From NCBI RefSeq assembly GCF_049860565.1, contig NZ_CP172056.1:1364001-1428000 (forward strand): 64,000 nt of DNA, in the 5' to 3' direction. Under the pieces are notes generated by a model. It saw nothing but the letters and a program-made list of their open reading frames with translations, was not told where the DNA came from and searched no databases. This DNA comes from Desulfitobacterium_A nosdiversum. Lineage in GTDB: Bacteria > Bacillota > Desulfitobacteriia > Desulfitobacteriales > Desulfitobacteriaceae. Shown piece by piece: positions 53,005 through 61,920 of the stretch (the stretch's first letter is position 1; every line of letters begins with the position of its first letter). A program made the translations under genes and the position numbers.

Positions 53005-55197
53005 ATGGCTCAATCGGTACAAGAGAAAATAGACTATGAGCGAGAACTTGACCATACTAATGCTCAGGTAAAAACTTCTACTAAAGCAATAGATACGGGA
53101 CTTCAGTGTCTGATTACAATTGCCAAATTTCACGACATTAGTGTTGATCCGGAGCAAATAAAGCACGCTTTTGCCATTGGGAATCAAGGCATGACTACCT
53201 TGGATATCTTAAACGCGGCTAAACACCTTGGACTAAAGTCAAAGGCAGCAGAAGTGACATTTAATAAGCTAAAAAAGCTCAGACTTCCGGCAATTGTAGA
53301 GCTAACTACAGGGGAATTTATTATAGTTGCCAAAATAGAAGGGGATAAGGTCTTAACATTAAAACCATCAGAGAATGCTCCCAAAGTTCTTGATGAAGCT
53401 AATTTTATTGAGCAATGGACTAATAATGTAATATTATTTGTAAAAAGAGGAATGAAAAGCACTAGCAATAATGAGTTTGGCCTTAGGTGGTTTATACCGT
53501 CTATAGTTAAGTATAAAAAGCCCCTTATCGAAGTACTAGTTGCAGTTTTTACTATTCAAATCCTGGGACTTTTTTCACCTATTATTACTCAGGTCGTAAT
53601 AGATAAGGTTCTTGTCCATAAAGGTTTAACTACTCTGGATGTACTGGCAATAGGGCTAGTACTAATTGCGATTTTTGAGGGAATGCTGGGTTTGGCTAAA
53701 ACATACGTATTTTCTCATACAACTAGTCGAATAGATATAATGCTTGGTGCAAGATTATTTAGACATTTATTTACTCTTCCACTTCGTTATTTCGAAGTCA
53801 GGAGAGTTGGTGATACGATTGCTAGAGTACGAGAATTGGAAAATATTAGACAATTCCTTACAGGAACACCTCTTTCATCTTTACTTGATGTTTTATTTAT
53901 AGGTGTTTATCTTGGTGTTATGTTGTTTTATAGCACTACTTTGACTTGGCTGGTCCTTGGAACCCTGCCGTTTTTTGTTATTTTATCTGCAGTAGTGACT
54001 CCTATGTTAAAACATAGACTAGATCAAAAATTTCAGCATGGCTCCGATTCGCAATCATATCTTGTAGAAGCAGTCACAGGTATTCAAACCGTAAAATCCT
54101 TTGCCCTTGAACCTGAAGCTCAAAAAAAATGGGAAGGCATACAATCCAATTATGTGCGGGCAAGTTTTAAATTATCTATTTTATCAGGTTCTGCAGGAGC
54201 AATAGGCCAATTCATTCAAAAGGCATCTGATATATTAATTTTATGGGTTGGTGCCCGCCTTGTTATTGATGGAAATATAACGGTTGGACAGTTAATAGCC
54301 TTTAGAATGCTTTCTAGTAGAGTTAGCGGTCCGGTATTAAGGCTTGTGCAGTTATGGCAGGATTTTCAACAAGCGGGACTATCTATTAAAAGATTGGGAG
54401 ATATTTTCAATACCAAACCAGAACCTTCTTTAGATCCATCAAAAACACGACTTCCCTCAATTAAAGGACATATTCGGTTCGAAGGGGTAAGGTTTAGATA
54501 CCGGATTGATGGCTCTGAAATAATTAGGAATATGTCGTTTAATATTCCACCGGGTACTATAGTTGGTATAGTTGGCAGAAGCGGTTCCGGTAAAAGTACT
54601 ATTTCTAAACTAATTCAACGTCTGTATGTTCCAGAGGCAGGAAAGATACTTATAGACGGAGTGGATTTATCCCTTGCTGAGCCTTCATGGTTAAGGAGGC
54701 AAATTGGAGTTGTACTTCAAGAAAATTTTCTCTTTAATGGCAGTGTTAGAGAAAATATTGCAATTCATAATCCTTCTGCAGGTATGGAAGGGATTATAAG
54801 GGTTTCACAAATTGCTGGAGCTCATGATTTTATCCTTGAGTTGCCTGAAGGTTATGATACAATCGTTGGCGAAAAAGGAGCATCTCTGTCAGGAGGGCAA
54901 AGACAAAGGATAGCTATTGCCAGAGCCTTGCTTACAAATCCCAAAATTTTGATATTTGATGAAGCAACATCAGCGTTGGATTATGAATCTGAAAGCATTA
55001 TTCAAAGAAATCTGAAACAAATATGTCAAGGAAGAACAGTACTTATAATAGCTCATAGGCTTTCTACTTTAAGAGATGCACATAAAATTATGTCGATAGA
55101 TCGAGGAGTTCTTGTTGAATACGGAACCCAAGAGGAGTTATTAAATAAAAAAGGACTCTATCAATATCTTTACAAGCAACAGGAAAGGGGGCTTTAA
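53005..55197 (+). CDS. Type I secretion ABC transporter, HlyB-like
   Basis: 730-residue peptidase-like-domain ABC exporter. The N-terminal C39-like domain (about 28-150) has DTGLQCL where C39 proteases have DCGxACL: the catalytic Cys is Thr31, and the His region reads TGEFIIV. It is therefore a substrate-docking domain like that of HlyB, not a protease. Six membrane helices (about 165-445) precede the ATPase: Walker A GRSGSGKST (524-532), signature LSGGQ (628-632), Walker B with D652-E653, and IAHRLST. Its likely substrate is the giant RTX protein upstream. The HlyD gene starts 3 bases after its stop. Confidence 0.92.
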   Translation: MAQSVQEKIDYERELDHTNAQVKTSTKAIDTGLQCLITIAKFHDISVDPEQIKHAFAIGNQGMTTLDILNAAKHLGLKSKAAEVTFNKLKKLRLPAIVELTTGEFIIVAKIEGDKVLTLKPSENAPKVLDEANFIEQWTNNVILFVKRGMKSTSNNEFGLRWFIPSIVKYKKPLIEVLVAVFTIQILGLFSPIITQVVIDKVLVHKGLTTLDVLAIGLVLIAIFEGMLGLAKTYVFSHTTSRIDIMLGARLFRHLFTLPLRYFEVRRVGDTIARVRELENIRQFLTGTPLSSLLDVLFIGVYLGVMLFYSTTLTWLVLGTLPFFVILSAVVTPMLKHRLDQKFQHGSDSQSYLVEAVTGIQTVKSFALEPEAQKKWEGIQSNYVRASFKLSILSGSAGAIGQFIQKASDILILWVGARLVIDGNITVGQLIAFRMLSSRVSGPVLRLVQLWQDFQQAGLSIKRLGDIFNTKPEPSLDPSKTRLPSIKGHIRFEGVRFRYRIDGSEIIRNMSFNIPPGTIVGIVGRSGSGKSTISKLIQRLYVPEAGKILIDGVDLSLAEPSWLRRQIGVVLQENFLFNGSVRENIAIHNPSAGMEGIIRVSQIAGAHDFILELPEGYDTIVGEKGASLSGGQRQRIAIARALLTNPKILIFDEATSALDYESESIIQRNLKQICQGRTVLIIAHRLSTLRDAHKIMSIDRGVLVEYGTQEELLNKKGLYQYLYKQQERGL

Positions 55198-55200
55198 TGA

Positions 55201-56550
55201 ATGCTGTCTAAGATGTTAAAGAGGGATCATTTAGAGTATGAATTTTTGCCCGCAGCTCTTGAAATAACAGAAACGCCTCCTTCACCTCTAGGAAGTTTTA
55301 TGGTTTGGAGTATTTTTGTATTATTATTCGTAGCCTTTATATGGTCTTACTTTGGAAGGGTTGATGAGGTAGCAGTAGCAAGAGGAAAAGTCATTCCGGA
55401 TGGTAAGTTAAAGGTTGTTCAACCAGTTGAAGAAGGAGTAGTTACTGCCATTCATGTTGAAGAAGGCCAAAGGGTAAAAGAAGGCGAACTACTTTTAGAA
55501 CTTGATTCAACCATAAAAAACATTGACGTTAAAAGCCTCGAAAAAGCTCTTCAAACTGCAAAAATAGAAAAGGAAATTTTGAATGCAGAATTAGAGGGTA
55601 AAGACGAACAGGAAGTATTAAAAGCAAATGATTTGTATACCTCAGATTTATCTGAAGAAGTTATTCAATTTTTAGGTCAATTAAAAAATGCAAGGGAATC
55701 TGAATATCAATCTAAAGAAAATGCGTTATCAAACGTTATTAAACAGAGAGAAGCAGAATTAAAAAGTGCTGAGCTGTTACTTACTAGTCTTGAAAGCAAA
55801 TATTCATTATTGGGAACACAAGAAGATTCATATAAAAAATTATTTGAATCTGGAGCAATTTCGAAAATGGAATGGATGACAAAACAAGATGAGGCAAAAG
55901 CCGCTGAAAAAGAATACGAGTCCCAAAAAAGTACTATCATACGAGTTGAGGAAAGTCTTAAAGAGTCTAATGAAAACCTGAATAGTCTTAAAAAAGAAAT
56001 GAATACAAATTTGATTAACCAGATCGTAGAAAAGGAAAAAGAAATTGCTAGTACTCAAGCTCAACTCCAGAAAGCCCAAAAATTATATGAGTATCAAAAT
56101 ATTTTATCCCCAGTTAATGGGACAATACATGGTTTGAACCCTAATACAATAGGGGGTGTTGTAACCCCTGCTCAGCCAATTATGACTATAGTTCCTGATG
56201 GGACTCCACTAATTGTTGAAGGAACAGTTCTTAATAAAGATATAGGCTTTATTAAGGTTGGTCAAGAAGTTGAGATAAAGCTTGATACTTTTCCTTTTCA
56301 AAAGTACGGAACATTAAAGGGAAAAGTATTGTTCATTAGCCCAGATGCATTTGAAGATGAAAAGCTTGGACAAGTGTATAAAATGAAAGCTAAACTGGAG
56401 AAGTCAAGTCTAGTCATAGATGGTAATGATGTAAATATCTCTCCGGGTATGACTGTTAGTACAGAGATTAAAACCGGTCAGAGGCGGGTCATCGAGTTTT
56501 TCTTAGAGCCGATTATTAAATATGCTAAGGAAAGTATTACTTTAAGATAA
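55201..56550 (+). CDS. HlyD-family type I secretion adaptor
   Basis: 449-residue adaptor. A short cytoplasmic N-terminus (LEYEFLPAALEITETPPSP) precedes one membrane helix (about 32-50), a lipoyl half (GKVIPDGKLKVVQPVEEGVV), a long alpha-helical hairpin (about 110-290) and a C-terminal barrel (VNGTIHGLNPNTIGGVVTPA, VEGTVLNKDIGFIKVGQEVE). This is the HlyD layout with the RTX-export-type N-terminus. GGAAAGGGGG precedes ATG 55201. No TolC-like outer membrane protein is encoded nearby, so in a single-membrane cell it would end in the wall space. Confidence 0.92.
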   Translation: MLSKMLKRDHLEYEFLPAALEITETPPSPLGSFMVWSIFVLLFVAFIWSYFGRVDEVAVARGKVIPDGKLKVVQPVEEGVVTAIHVEEGQRVKEGELLLELDSTIKNIDVKSLEKALQTAKIEKEILNAELEGKDEQEVLKANDLYTSDLSEEVIQFLGQLKNARESEYQSKENALSNVIKQREAELKSAELLLTSLESKYSLLGTQEDSYKKLFESGAISKMEWMTKQDEAKAAEKEYESQKSTIIRVEESLKESNENLNSLKKEMNTNLINQIVEKEKEIASTQAQLQKAQKLYEYQNILSPVNGTIHGLNPNTIGGVVTPAQPIMTIVPDGTPLIVEGTVLNKDIGFIKVGQEVEIKLDTFPFQKYGTLKGKVLFISPDAFEDEKLGQVYKMKAKLEKSSLVIDGNDVNISPGMTVSTEIKTGQRRVIEFFLEPIIKYAKESITLR

Positions 56551-56650
56551 TAAAAAATCTTCTAAGTGATTTTGATTTCTTTTTTAAAACAGGTTTTAGG
56601 GCAGAGTGCCTTGTGACTTGGTAAACTCGAGAAAAGTTTAGTGGTTTATT

Positions 56651-56684
56651 AAGATGATTCCTGTATTTCGGGGGTCATCTTTTT
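56651..56684 (+). terminator. Terminator after the hlyBD-type genes
   Basis: An 11-bp stem (56651-56661 with 56671-56681, two G-U pairs) and a T-rich tail. Confidence 0.75.
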
Positions 56685-56759
56685 ATTCTAGTTTGGTTAA
56701 TGTGGAAAGTTAAGAAAAATGTGTATGCTGTCGTTTTTAGGGAAAATGAGAAAAAGATA

Positions 56760-56813
56760 TTGACACAACATTTTTAAAACGATAAATTATTAATGGTGAT
56801 GTAACCGCTTTCA
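56760..56813 (+). promoter_or_regulatory. rbs operon promoter and operator O1
   Basis: TTGACA (56760-56765), a 17-base spacer and TAAATT (56783-56788). About 12 bases downstream lies TGTAACCGCTTTCA (56800-56813), a LacI-family half-degenerate dyad with central CG. The position just after the start point fits repression by RbsR. Confidence 0.7.
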
Positions 56814-56880
56814 TAGACTTAAAAATTTAGATTAAATCGTTGATATATAATAATTTAAACATTTATAGTGCTAGTAATTA

Positions 56881-56894
56881 TGTAACCGATTACA
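56881..56894 (+). promoter_or_regulatory. RbsR-type operator O2
   Basis: TGTAACCGATTACA is a near-perfect LacI-family operator (TGTAAnCGnTTACA) shortly before the rbsR start. With O1, 81 bases upstream, it could form a repression loop. Confidence 0.7.
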
Positions 56895-56914
56895 GAAGTA
56901 AGAAGGTGTTTGCT

Positions 56915-57931
56915 TTGGCGACCATTCGGGATGTTGCCCGTCTAGCGGGAGTATCGGTAGCTACGGTATCTCGCGTTATCAATAAGATTGGAAATGTTAA
57001 TTCTGAAACAGCTCACCAAGTTCTTAAAGCAATCGAGCAGCTTCAATATGAACCCAATTCAGTAGCCCGAGGACTTGCAGGAAAAAAGACGGGCACGATT
57101 GCCCTGATTTTACCTGATATTTTGAATCCCTTTTTCCCGGCGCTTGCTCGAGCGGTTGAAGATGTGGCTCATCAAGAGGGCTTGACTGTGATTTTTGGCA
57201 ATTCGGACGGGCTTGGCTTGAAAGAACGTTCTTATATCAAGACACTTAAAAAAAAATACGTGGATGGAATTATTATTGCATCCAATACGGTTAATCCAGA
57301 AGATATTGAGCATTTAAGAAAAGATCAAGTTCCTATTGTTCTTTTAGACCGAGGTTTAGATATTCCCACATGCCCCATCATCCGTTCGCAGAATCGGGAA
57401 GGGGCAAAGCTTGCGGTTAAACATCTCCTGAGCAGGGGGTGCCGTAAAATTGCCCATATTTATGGACCTCAGGAGATGATCACCGCTCGAGAACGGTTAT
57501 TAGGTTATGAAGATGTCGTGGAAGGGCTTGATTGGTATTCGCCAAGTTTAGCGGTTCCAGGAAACTTCGATATCGAGGGTGGAAGAAAAGCCATTAAACT
57601 TCTTTTGGAACGCCAACCTGATATTGATGGAGTATTTGCAGGCAATGATTTAATGGCCATTGGTGCGTTGAAGGGGTTGCATGATCTGGGAATTCCTGTC
57701 CCGGAAAGAATTAAAGTGTGCGGTTTTGACGGAATCAGCTTAGCGGAGATCACAGAGCCGGAGTTAACAACCATTGCCCAGCCAATTTATGAGATGGGTG
57801 CTTTGGCTGCAAAAATCTTGATCCGAGAGATAAATACAGGAATCAGCGAGAACACGATTATGAAATTGGATGTAACCTTGATACCGCGGAAATCGACGTG
57901 GAAAGAGGGTATTGATGTTGATGAGGCCTAA
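56915..57931 (+). CDS. rbsR: Ribose operon repressor, LacI family
   Basis: 338-residue LacI/GalR regulator. The HTH and hinge helix read TIRDVARLAGVSVATVSRVI, with PNSVARGLAGKKTGTIALIL leading into a periplasmic-binding-protein-like sensor domain that ends LIPRKSTWKEG. TTG 56915 is chosen, behind AAGAAGG, because it matches the normal LacI start; an upstream frame to 56840 runs through operator O2. It overlaps rbsK and is itself under O1/O2, so it is autoregulated. Ribose as inducer is inferred from the operon. Confidence 0.9.
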   Translation: MATIRDVARLAGVSVATVSRVINKIGNVNSETAHQVLKAIEQLQYEPNSVARGLAGKKTGTIALILPDILNPFFPALARAVEDVAHQEGLTVIFGNSDGLGLKERSYIKTLKKKYVDGIIIASNTVNPEDIEHLRKDQVPIVLLDRGLDIPTCPIIRSQNREGAKLAVKHLLSRGCRKIAHIYGPQEMITARERLLGYEDVVEGLDWYSPSLAVPGNFDIEGGRKAIKLLLERQPDIDGVFAGNDLMAIGALKGLHDLGIPVPERIKVCGFDGISLAEITEPELTTIAQPIYEMGALAAKILIREINTGISENTIMKLDVTLIPRKSTWKEGIDVDEA

Positions 57932-58832
57932 AATACTTGTCATCGGCAGCTTAAATATGGATCTTGTTGTCCAGGCAAAACGTACTCCCGAACGCGGGGA
58001 AACGATCTTAGGGGAAGAAATTCATTTTATTCCTGGCGGCAAAGGGGCAAATCAAGCCGTTGCTTTAGCGCGTTTAGGTGCTGAAACGATGATGATTGGG
58101 GCAGTAGGTCCGGATTCATTTGGACGGGATTTACTTAAAGCTCTGGAGAGAGATGGAGTAGATATTTCGGGTGTCAAAATCTTAGACAAAGGAACAACCG
58201 GAGTCGCTTCGATTCTTCTTGCTGGCGGGGATAACAGCATTGTGGTTGTTCCCGGGGCAAACTCTCAATGTTTGCCGCAAGATCTGAATCAGCAGGAAGA
58301 GAAGATCAAAGAAGCTGATTTAATCGTTCTTCAACTGGAAATACCCCTTCAAACAGTGGAGTATGCGGTAAAACTTGCAAAAAAATGGGGGAAACCAGTT
58401 CTGCTCAATCCTGCTCCTGCTCAAACGCTGCCAATTACGCTATTGCAACAGATTGATTATATTACGCCTAATCGTTCAGAACTTGCGCTTTTAGCAGAAA
58501 TCGGCCATTCTTCTGCATTGGAAGAAGAGATGGATAGATTACTCGATTTGGGGGTCTCAAACTGTATAACGACGCTAGGGGCTGAAGGAGCAGCGTTCAA
58601 AGCCAAAGGAGAAAAGTTATGCTTTATTGAAGGGCATAAAGTTCCGGTCGTTGATACCACTGGGGCGGGAGATGCTTTTAACGGAGGACTGGCATATGCT
58701 CTTGCCGTAAAAATGACGCTGACTGAGGCGATGAAATTTGCGGGTAAAGTGTCTGCTCTAGCTGTAACAAAATTCGGTGCACAAGGCGGAATGCCAACCT
58801 TGAAAGAAGTCCAGGAATACTTTGGCTGTTAA
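57915..58832 (+). CDS. rbsK: Ribokinase
   Basis: About 305-residue PfkB-family kinase that phosphorylates D-ribose to ribose-5-phosphate. Motifs are VIGSLNMDLVVQAKRTPERG near the N-terminus with GGKGANQAVALARLGA, and the C-terminal active site DTTGAGDAFNGGLAYAL, where the Asp is the catalytic base. The start lies inside the end of rbsR; ATG 57915 or ATG 57921 are both possible. Confidence 0.94.
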   Translation: MLMRPKILVIGSLNMDLVVQAKRTPERGETILGEEIHFIPGGKGANQAVALARLGAETMMIGAVGPDSFGRDLLKALERDGVDISGVKILDKGTTGVASILLAGGDNSIVVVPGANSQCLPQDLNQQEEKIKEADLIVLQLEIPLQTVEYAVKLAKKWGKPVLLNPAPAQTLPITLLQQIDYITPNRSELALLAEIGHSSALEEEMDRLLDLGVSNCITTLGAEGAAFKAKGEKLCFIEGHKVPVVDTTGAGDAFNGGLAYALAVKMTLTEAMKFAGKVSALAVTKFGAQGGMPTLKEVQEYFGC

Positions 58833-58910
58833 AGACAACCCCTCTAAAGGAATATTAAGGCATAATTCAGGTTGAGCTATAGCCCTTGAATATAAAGGAG
58901 ATTAATTCTA

Positions 58911-59306
58911 ATGAAGAAAATTGGGATTCTAAACAGTGAGATTTCCAAGGTGATAAGCGAACTTGGACATACCGATAAAATTGTGATTGGTGATGCAGGT
59001 TTACCTATTCCAGCCCAGGTTAAACGGATTGATTTGGCGTTAAAACAGGGAGTGCCTTCGTTTATTGAAACGGTAGAAACGGTTTTACAGGAGATGCAAG
59101 TTGAGACCGCTTATATTGCAAAAGAAATGGGGGAAGTCAGCCCCTCTAAAAAAGAAGAATTAACGTCTCTTTTACCCGGTATTGCGATAAAAACGATGAC
59201 TCATGAAGAACTTAAGGTTTTAACCCGAGAGGCTAAGGCGATCATTCGTACGGGCGAATTTACTCCTTTTGCTAATGTAGTTCTTGAAGCAGGCGTTATT
59301 TTTTAA
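58911..59306 (+). CDS. rbsD: D-ribose pyranase
   Basis: 131-residue RbsD that converts beta-pyranose ribose to the furanose form used by ribokinase. The catalytic His lies in LGHTDKIVIGDAGLPIP, and the C-terminal TGEFTPFANVVLEAGV is characteristic. AAAGGAGA precedes the ATG. Confidence 0.95.
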   Translation: MKKIGILNSEISKVISELGHTDKIVIGDAGLPIPAQVKRIDLALKQGVPSFIETVETVLQEMQVETAYIAKEMGEVSPSKKEELTSLLPGIAIKTMTHEELKVLTREAKAIIRTGEFTPFANVVLEAGVIF

Positions 59307-59339
59307 AGCAGAGATTCATTCAGAAAGGAGGGATTTTAA

Positions 59340-60836
59340 ATGGCGGATCTTCTAAAAATGGAAGGGATCAGTAAGAGTTTTAGCGGAGTTCGTGTTTTGG
59401 ATAAAGTCCAACTCTCGCTCCAGGTTGGTGAAGTGCATGCCTTAATGGGGGAAAATGGCGCTGGCAAATCTACTCTGATGAAGATCCTTTCCGGAATTTA
59501 TACCATGGATGAGGGCATAATTCAGATTCAGGGAACAGAGCAAGTGATGTCTTCACCAAAGGCTGCTCAGGATTTGGGAGTTGCCATTATTCATCAAGAA
59601 CTGAATATGATTCCGTATTTATCCGTAATGGAAAATTTATTTTTGGGTCGTGAGCTTAAATATGGACGGACTGGAATTGTGAATTGGTCCAAAATGCGTA
59701 CAGAGGCCCGAAAATATTTATCACAACTAGGGTTGGAAATAAGCCCGGATACATTAGCCGGAGAACTTTCGGTTGGACAGCAGCAAATGGTTGAGATTGC
59801 CAAGGCTCTTTCCATGCAAGCCAAGATTCTTGTTTTAGATGAACCGACGGCAGCATTGACAAAACGAGAGATTGAAAAGCTCTTCAAGGTTATTGAAAGC
59901 TTGAAAGCTCAAAATGTCGGGATGATCTATATTTCTCATCGCATGGGAGAAATATTTCAAATCAGTGATCGCATTACAGTCTTGCGTGACGGCCGATATA
60001 TTGGAACACGTGAAACTCGGGAAACGTCCATGGATGAGCTTGTCAAGATGATGGTCGGACGAGAAATTAAAGAGCTTTTTCCGAAAACGAAAACGACCGT
60101 GGGTGAAGAACGTTTAAGGGTTGAAGGGCTTTCGCAGCCTGGAAAATTAGAAAATGTTAGTTTTTCATTGCGTTCGGGAGAAATTCTAGGAATCGCGGGT
60201 TTAATGGGAGCAGGGCGGACGGAATTAGCCAAGGCTATCTTTGGCGTAGAGAGCTGCAGCGGGAAAATCTATGTGAACGATCATGTTATAAACATTAAGA
60301 ATCCAAGGGATGCCATACGTTCCGGAATTGCTCTAGTGACTGAAGATCGGAAAGGAGAGGGGCTTGTCTTAGAACTTTCGGTTCGGGAAAACTTGTCTCT
60401 GCCTAATCTCCCCACCTTATCCCGTTCCGGTTTTATCAGTCAGCGCAAGGAGCAAGAATTTGTGGATGACGGTATAGAAAAGCTCCATGTTAAAGCGCAT
60501 CATCCGAATCAAAAGGTTGGATCTCTGAGCGGAGGCAATCAGCAAAAAGTCGTAATTGGCAAGTGGCTGGCGACTCATCCTAAGGTTCTGATCCTTGATG
60601 AACCGACACGAGGAGTAGATATTGGAGCGAAACGTGAAATTTACTCATTAATGAACCAATTGGTTCAAGAAGGTGTGGCCATTCTGATGATCTCCTCAGA
60701 GCTTTCTGAAGTTTTAGGAATGAGCGATCGGATCCTTGTTATGCATGAAGGTCGAGTGACCGGGGAATTCTCACGAGAAAATGCCACACAGGAAAATATT
60801 ATGCATGCAGCTACGGGAGGAAAAAGTCATGGCTAA
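59340..60836 (+). CDS. rbsA: Ribose ABC transporter, ATP-binding protein
   Basis: 498-residue double ATPase of the CUT2 sugar importers. The first half has Walker A GENGAGKST and signature LSVGQQQMVEIAKAL; the second half has the usual degenerate Walker A (GLMGAGRTEL), signature LSGGNQQKVVIGKWL, and Walker B LILDEPTRGVDIGAK. It powers ribose uptake with RbsC and RbsB. GAAAGGAGGG precedes the ATG, and the gene overlaps rbsC by 8 bases. Confidence 0.96.
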   Translation: MADLLKMEGISKSFSGVRVLDKVQLSLQVGEVHALMGENGAGKSTLMKILSGIYTMDEGIIQIQGTEQVMSSPKAAQDLGVAIIHQELNMIPYLSVMENLFLGRELKYGRTGIVNWSKMRTEARKYLSQLGLEISPDTLAGELSVGQQQMVEIAKALSMQAKILVLDEPTAALTKREIEKLFKVIESLKAQNVGMIYISHRMGEIFQISDRITVLRDGRYIGTRETRETSMDELVKMMVGREIKELFPKTKTTVGEERLRVEGLSQPGKLENVSFSLRSGEILGIAGLMGAGRTELAKAIFGVESCSGKIYVNDHVINIKNPRDAIRSGIALVTEDRKGEGLVLELSVRENLSLPNLPTLSRSGFISQRKEQEFVDDGIEKLHVKAHHPNQKVGSLSGGNQQKVVIGKWLATHPKVLILDEPTRGVDIGAKREIYSLMNQLVQEGVAILMISSELSEVLGMSDRILVMHEGRVTGEFSRENATQENIMHAATGGKSHG

Positions 60837-61767
60837 AGAACGGGAGAGAAGCGGAGTTATTCAACGCATGGGTCCACTTTTGGGACTGATTTTACTCGTT
60901 GTTATACTTTCTATTATCAGTTCGAATTTTCTATCCATCAGTAATATTTTTAATGTTTTGCGCCAAGTTTCCATCAATGCGTTAATTGCCTTTGGCATGA
61001 CGTTCGTTATTTTAACAGGGGGCATTGACTTATCCGTAGGATCGATTGTGGCTCTTTCAAGTGCTTTGGCAGCGGGAATGATGGCTTCAGGAATGAATTC
61101 AGGAATAGCCATCCTGGCAGGAATCCTTTCTGGGGCGGCTATGGGGACTGTGAACGGCATTATTATTTCTCGAGGAAAGGTTGCTCCCTTTATTGCGACT
61201 TTGGCAACGATGACCATTTTCCGGGGACTGACACTCGTTTACACTCAAGGAAAACCGATCACTGGGTTTCCCGAGTCTTTCGGCATGATTGGACGGGGTT
61301 ACTTATTTGAAATTCCAATGCCGGTTATCTGGGTATTGATTGCTTTTGTTGTTCTTTATGTTATTTTGAAATTTACCACCTTTGGCCGGCATGTTTTTGC
61401 TCTCGGTGGGAATGAGGAAGCTACACGGCTATCGGGGATCAGTACGTCTCAAGTTAAGACTTTAGTTTATACGATAAGCGGTCTTCTCGCTGCCGTAAGC
61501 GGGATCATCTTGACTTCTCGCTTAAACTCAGCACAGCCGACGGCCGGAACATCTTATGAACTTGATGCGATAGCTGCTGTAGTCATCGGCGGAACAAGCT
61601 TATCAGGCGGCAAGGGATGGATTGTAGGTACTTTAGTGGGTGCGATGATTATTGGGATTCTCGACAATGGACTTAATCTTATGAATGTCTCCTCATTTTA
61701 TCAGCAGGTGGTCAAAGGCGCAGTTATTTTGCTGGCTGTACTGCTCGATCGTTCTAAGAATAAATGA
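60829..61767 (+). CDS. rbsC: Ribose ABC transporter, permease
   Basis: 312-residue membrane permease of the BPD_transp_2 family with 8-10 helices. Characteristic segments are NVLRQVSINALIAFGMTFVI, LTGGIDLSVGSIVAL, ALGGNEEATRLSGI and AAVVIGGTSLSGGKGWIVGT. ATG 60829 lies within the end of rbsA (overlap) behind GGGAGG. The frame upstream to 60781 belongs to rbsA. Confidence 0.95.
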   Translation: MAKERERSGVIQRMGPLLGLILLVVILSIISSNFLSISNIFNVLRQVSINALIAFGMTFVILTGGIDLSVGSIVALSSALAAGMMASGMNSGIAILAGILSGAAMGTVNGIIISRGKVAPFIATLATMTIFRGLTLVYTQGKPITGFPESFGMIGRGYLFEIPMPVIWVLIAFVVLYVILKFTTFGRHVFALGGNEEATRLSGISTSQVKTLVYTISGLLAAVSGIILTSRLNSAQPTAGTSYELDAIAAVVIGGTSLSGGKGWIVGTLVGAMIIGILDNGLNLMNVSSFYQQVVKGAVILLAVLLDRSKNK

Positions 61768-61786
61768 TGCTTAAAAGTGAAAACTT

Positions 61787-61818
61787 ACTTCAAATGAAAT
61801 ATTTTAAACATTTGAAGT
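61787..61818 (+). other. Intercistronic hairpin between rbsC and rbsB
   Basis: ACTTCAAATG (61787-61796) pairs perfectly with CATTTGAAGT (61809-61818) around a 12-base AT-rich loop. It is not followed by a clean T run, so full termination is unlikely. It may protect the upstream or downstream mRNA and tune the high level of binding protein. Confidence 0.5.
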
Positions 61819-61920
61819 TTAGTTTAGAACCTATGAAGTAAGGAAGGAGGCTAAGGAAGCTAATCTTCTACTTACGCGAACTGAATTTAACGAAAAATGC
61901 ATAGTAAAGGGGAATAAAGC

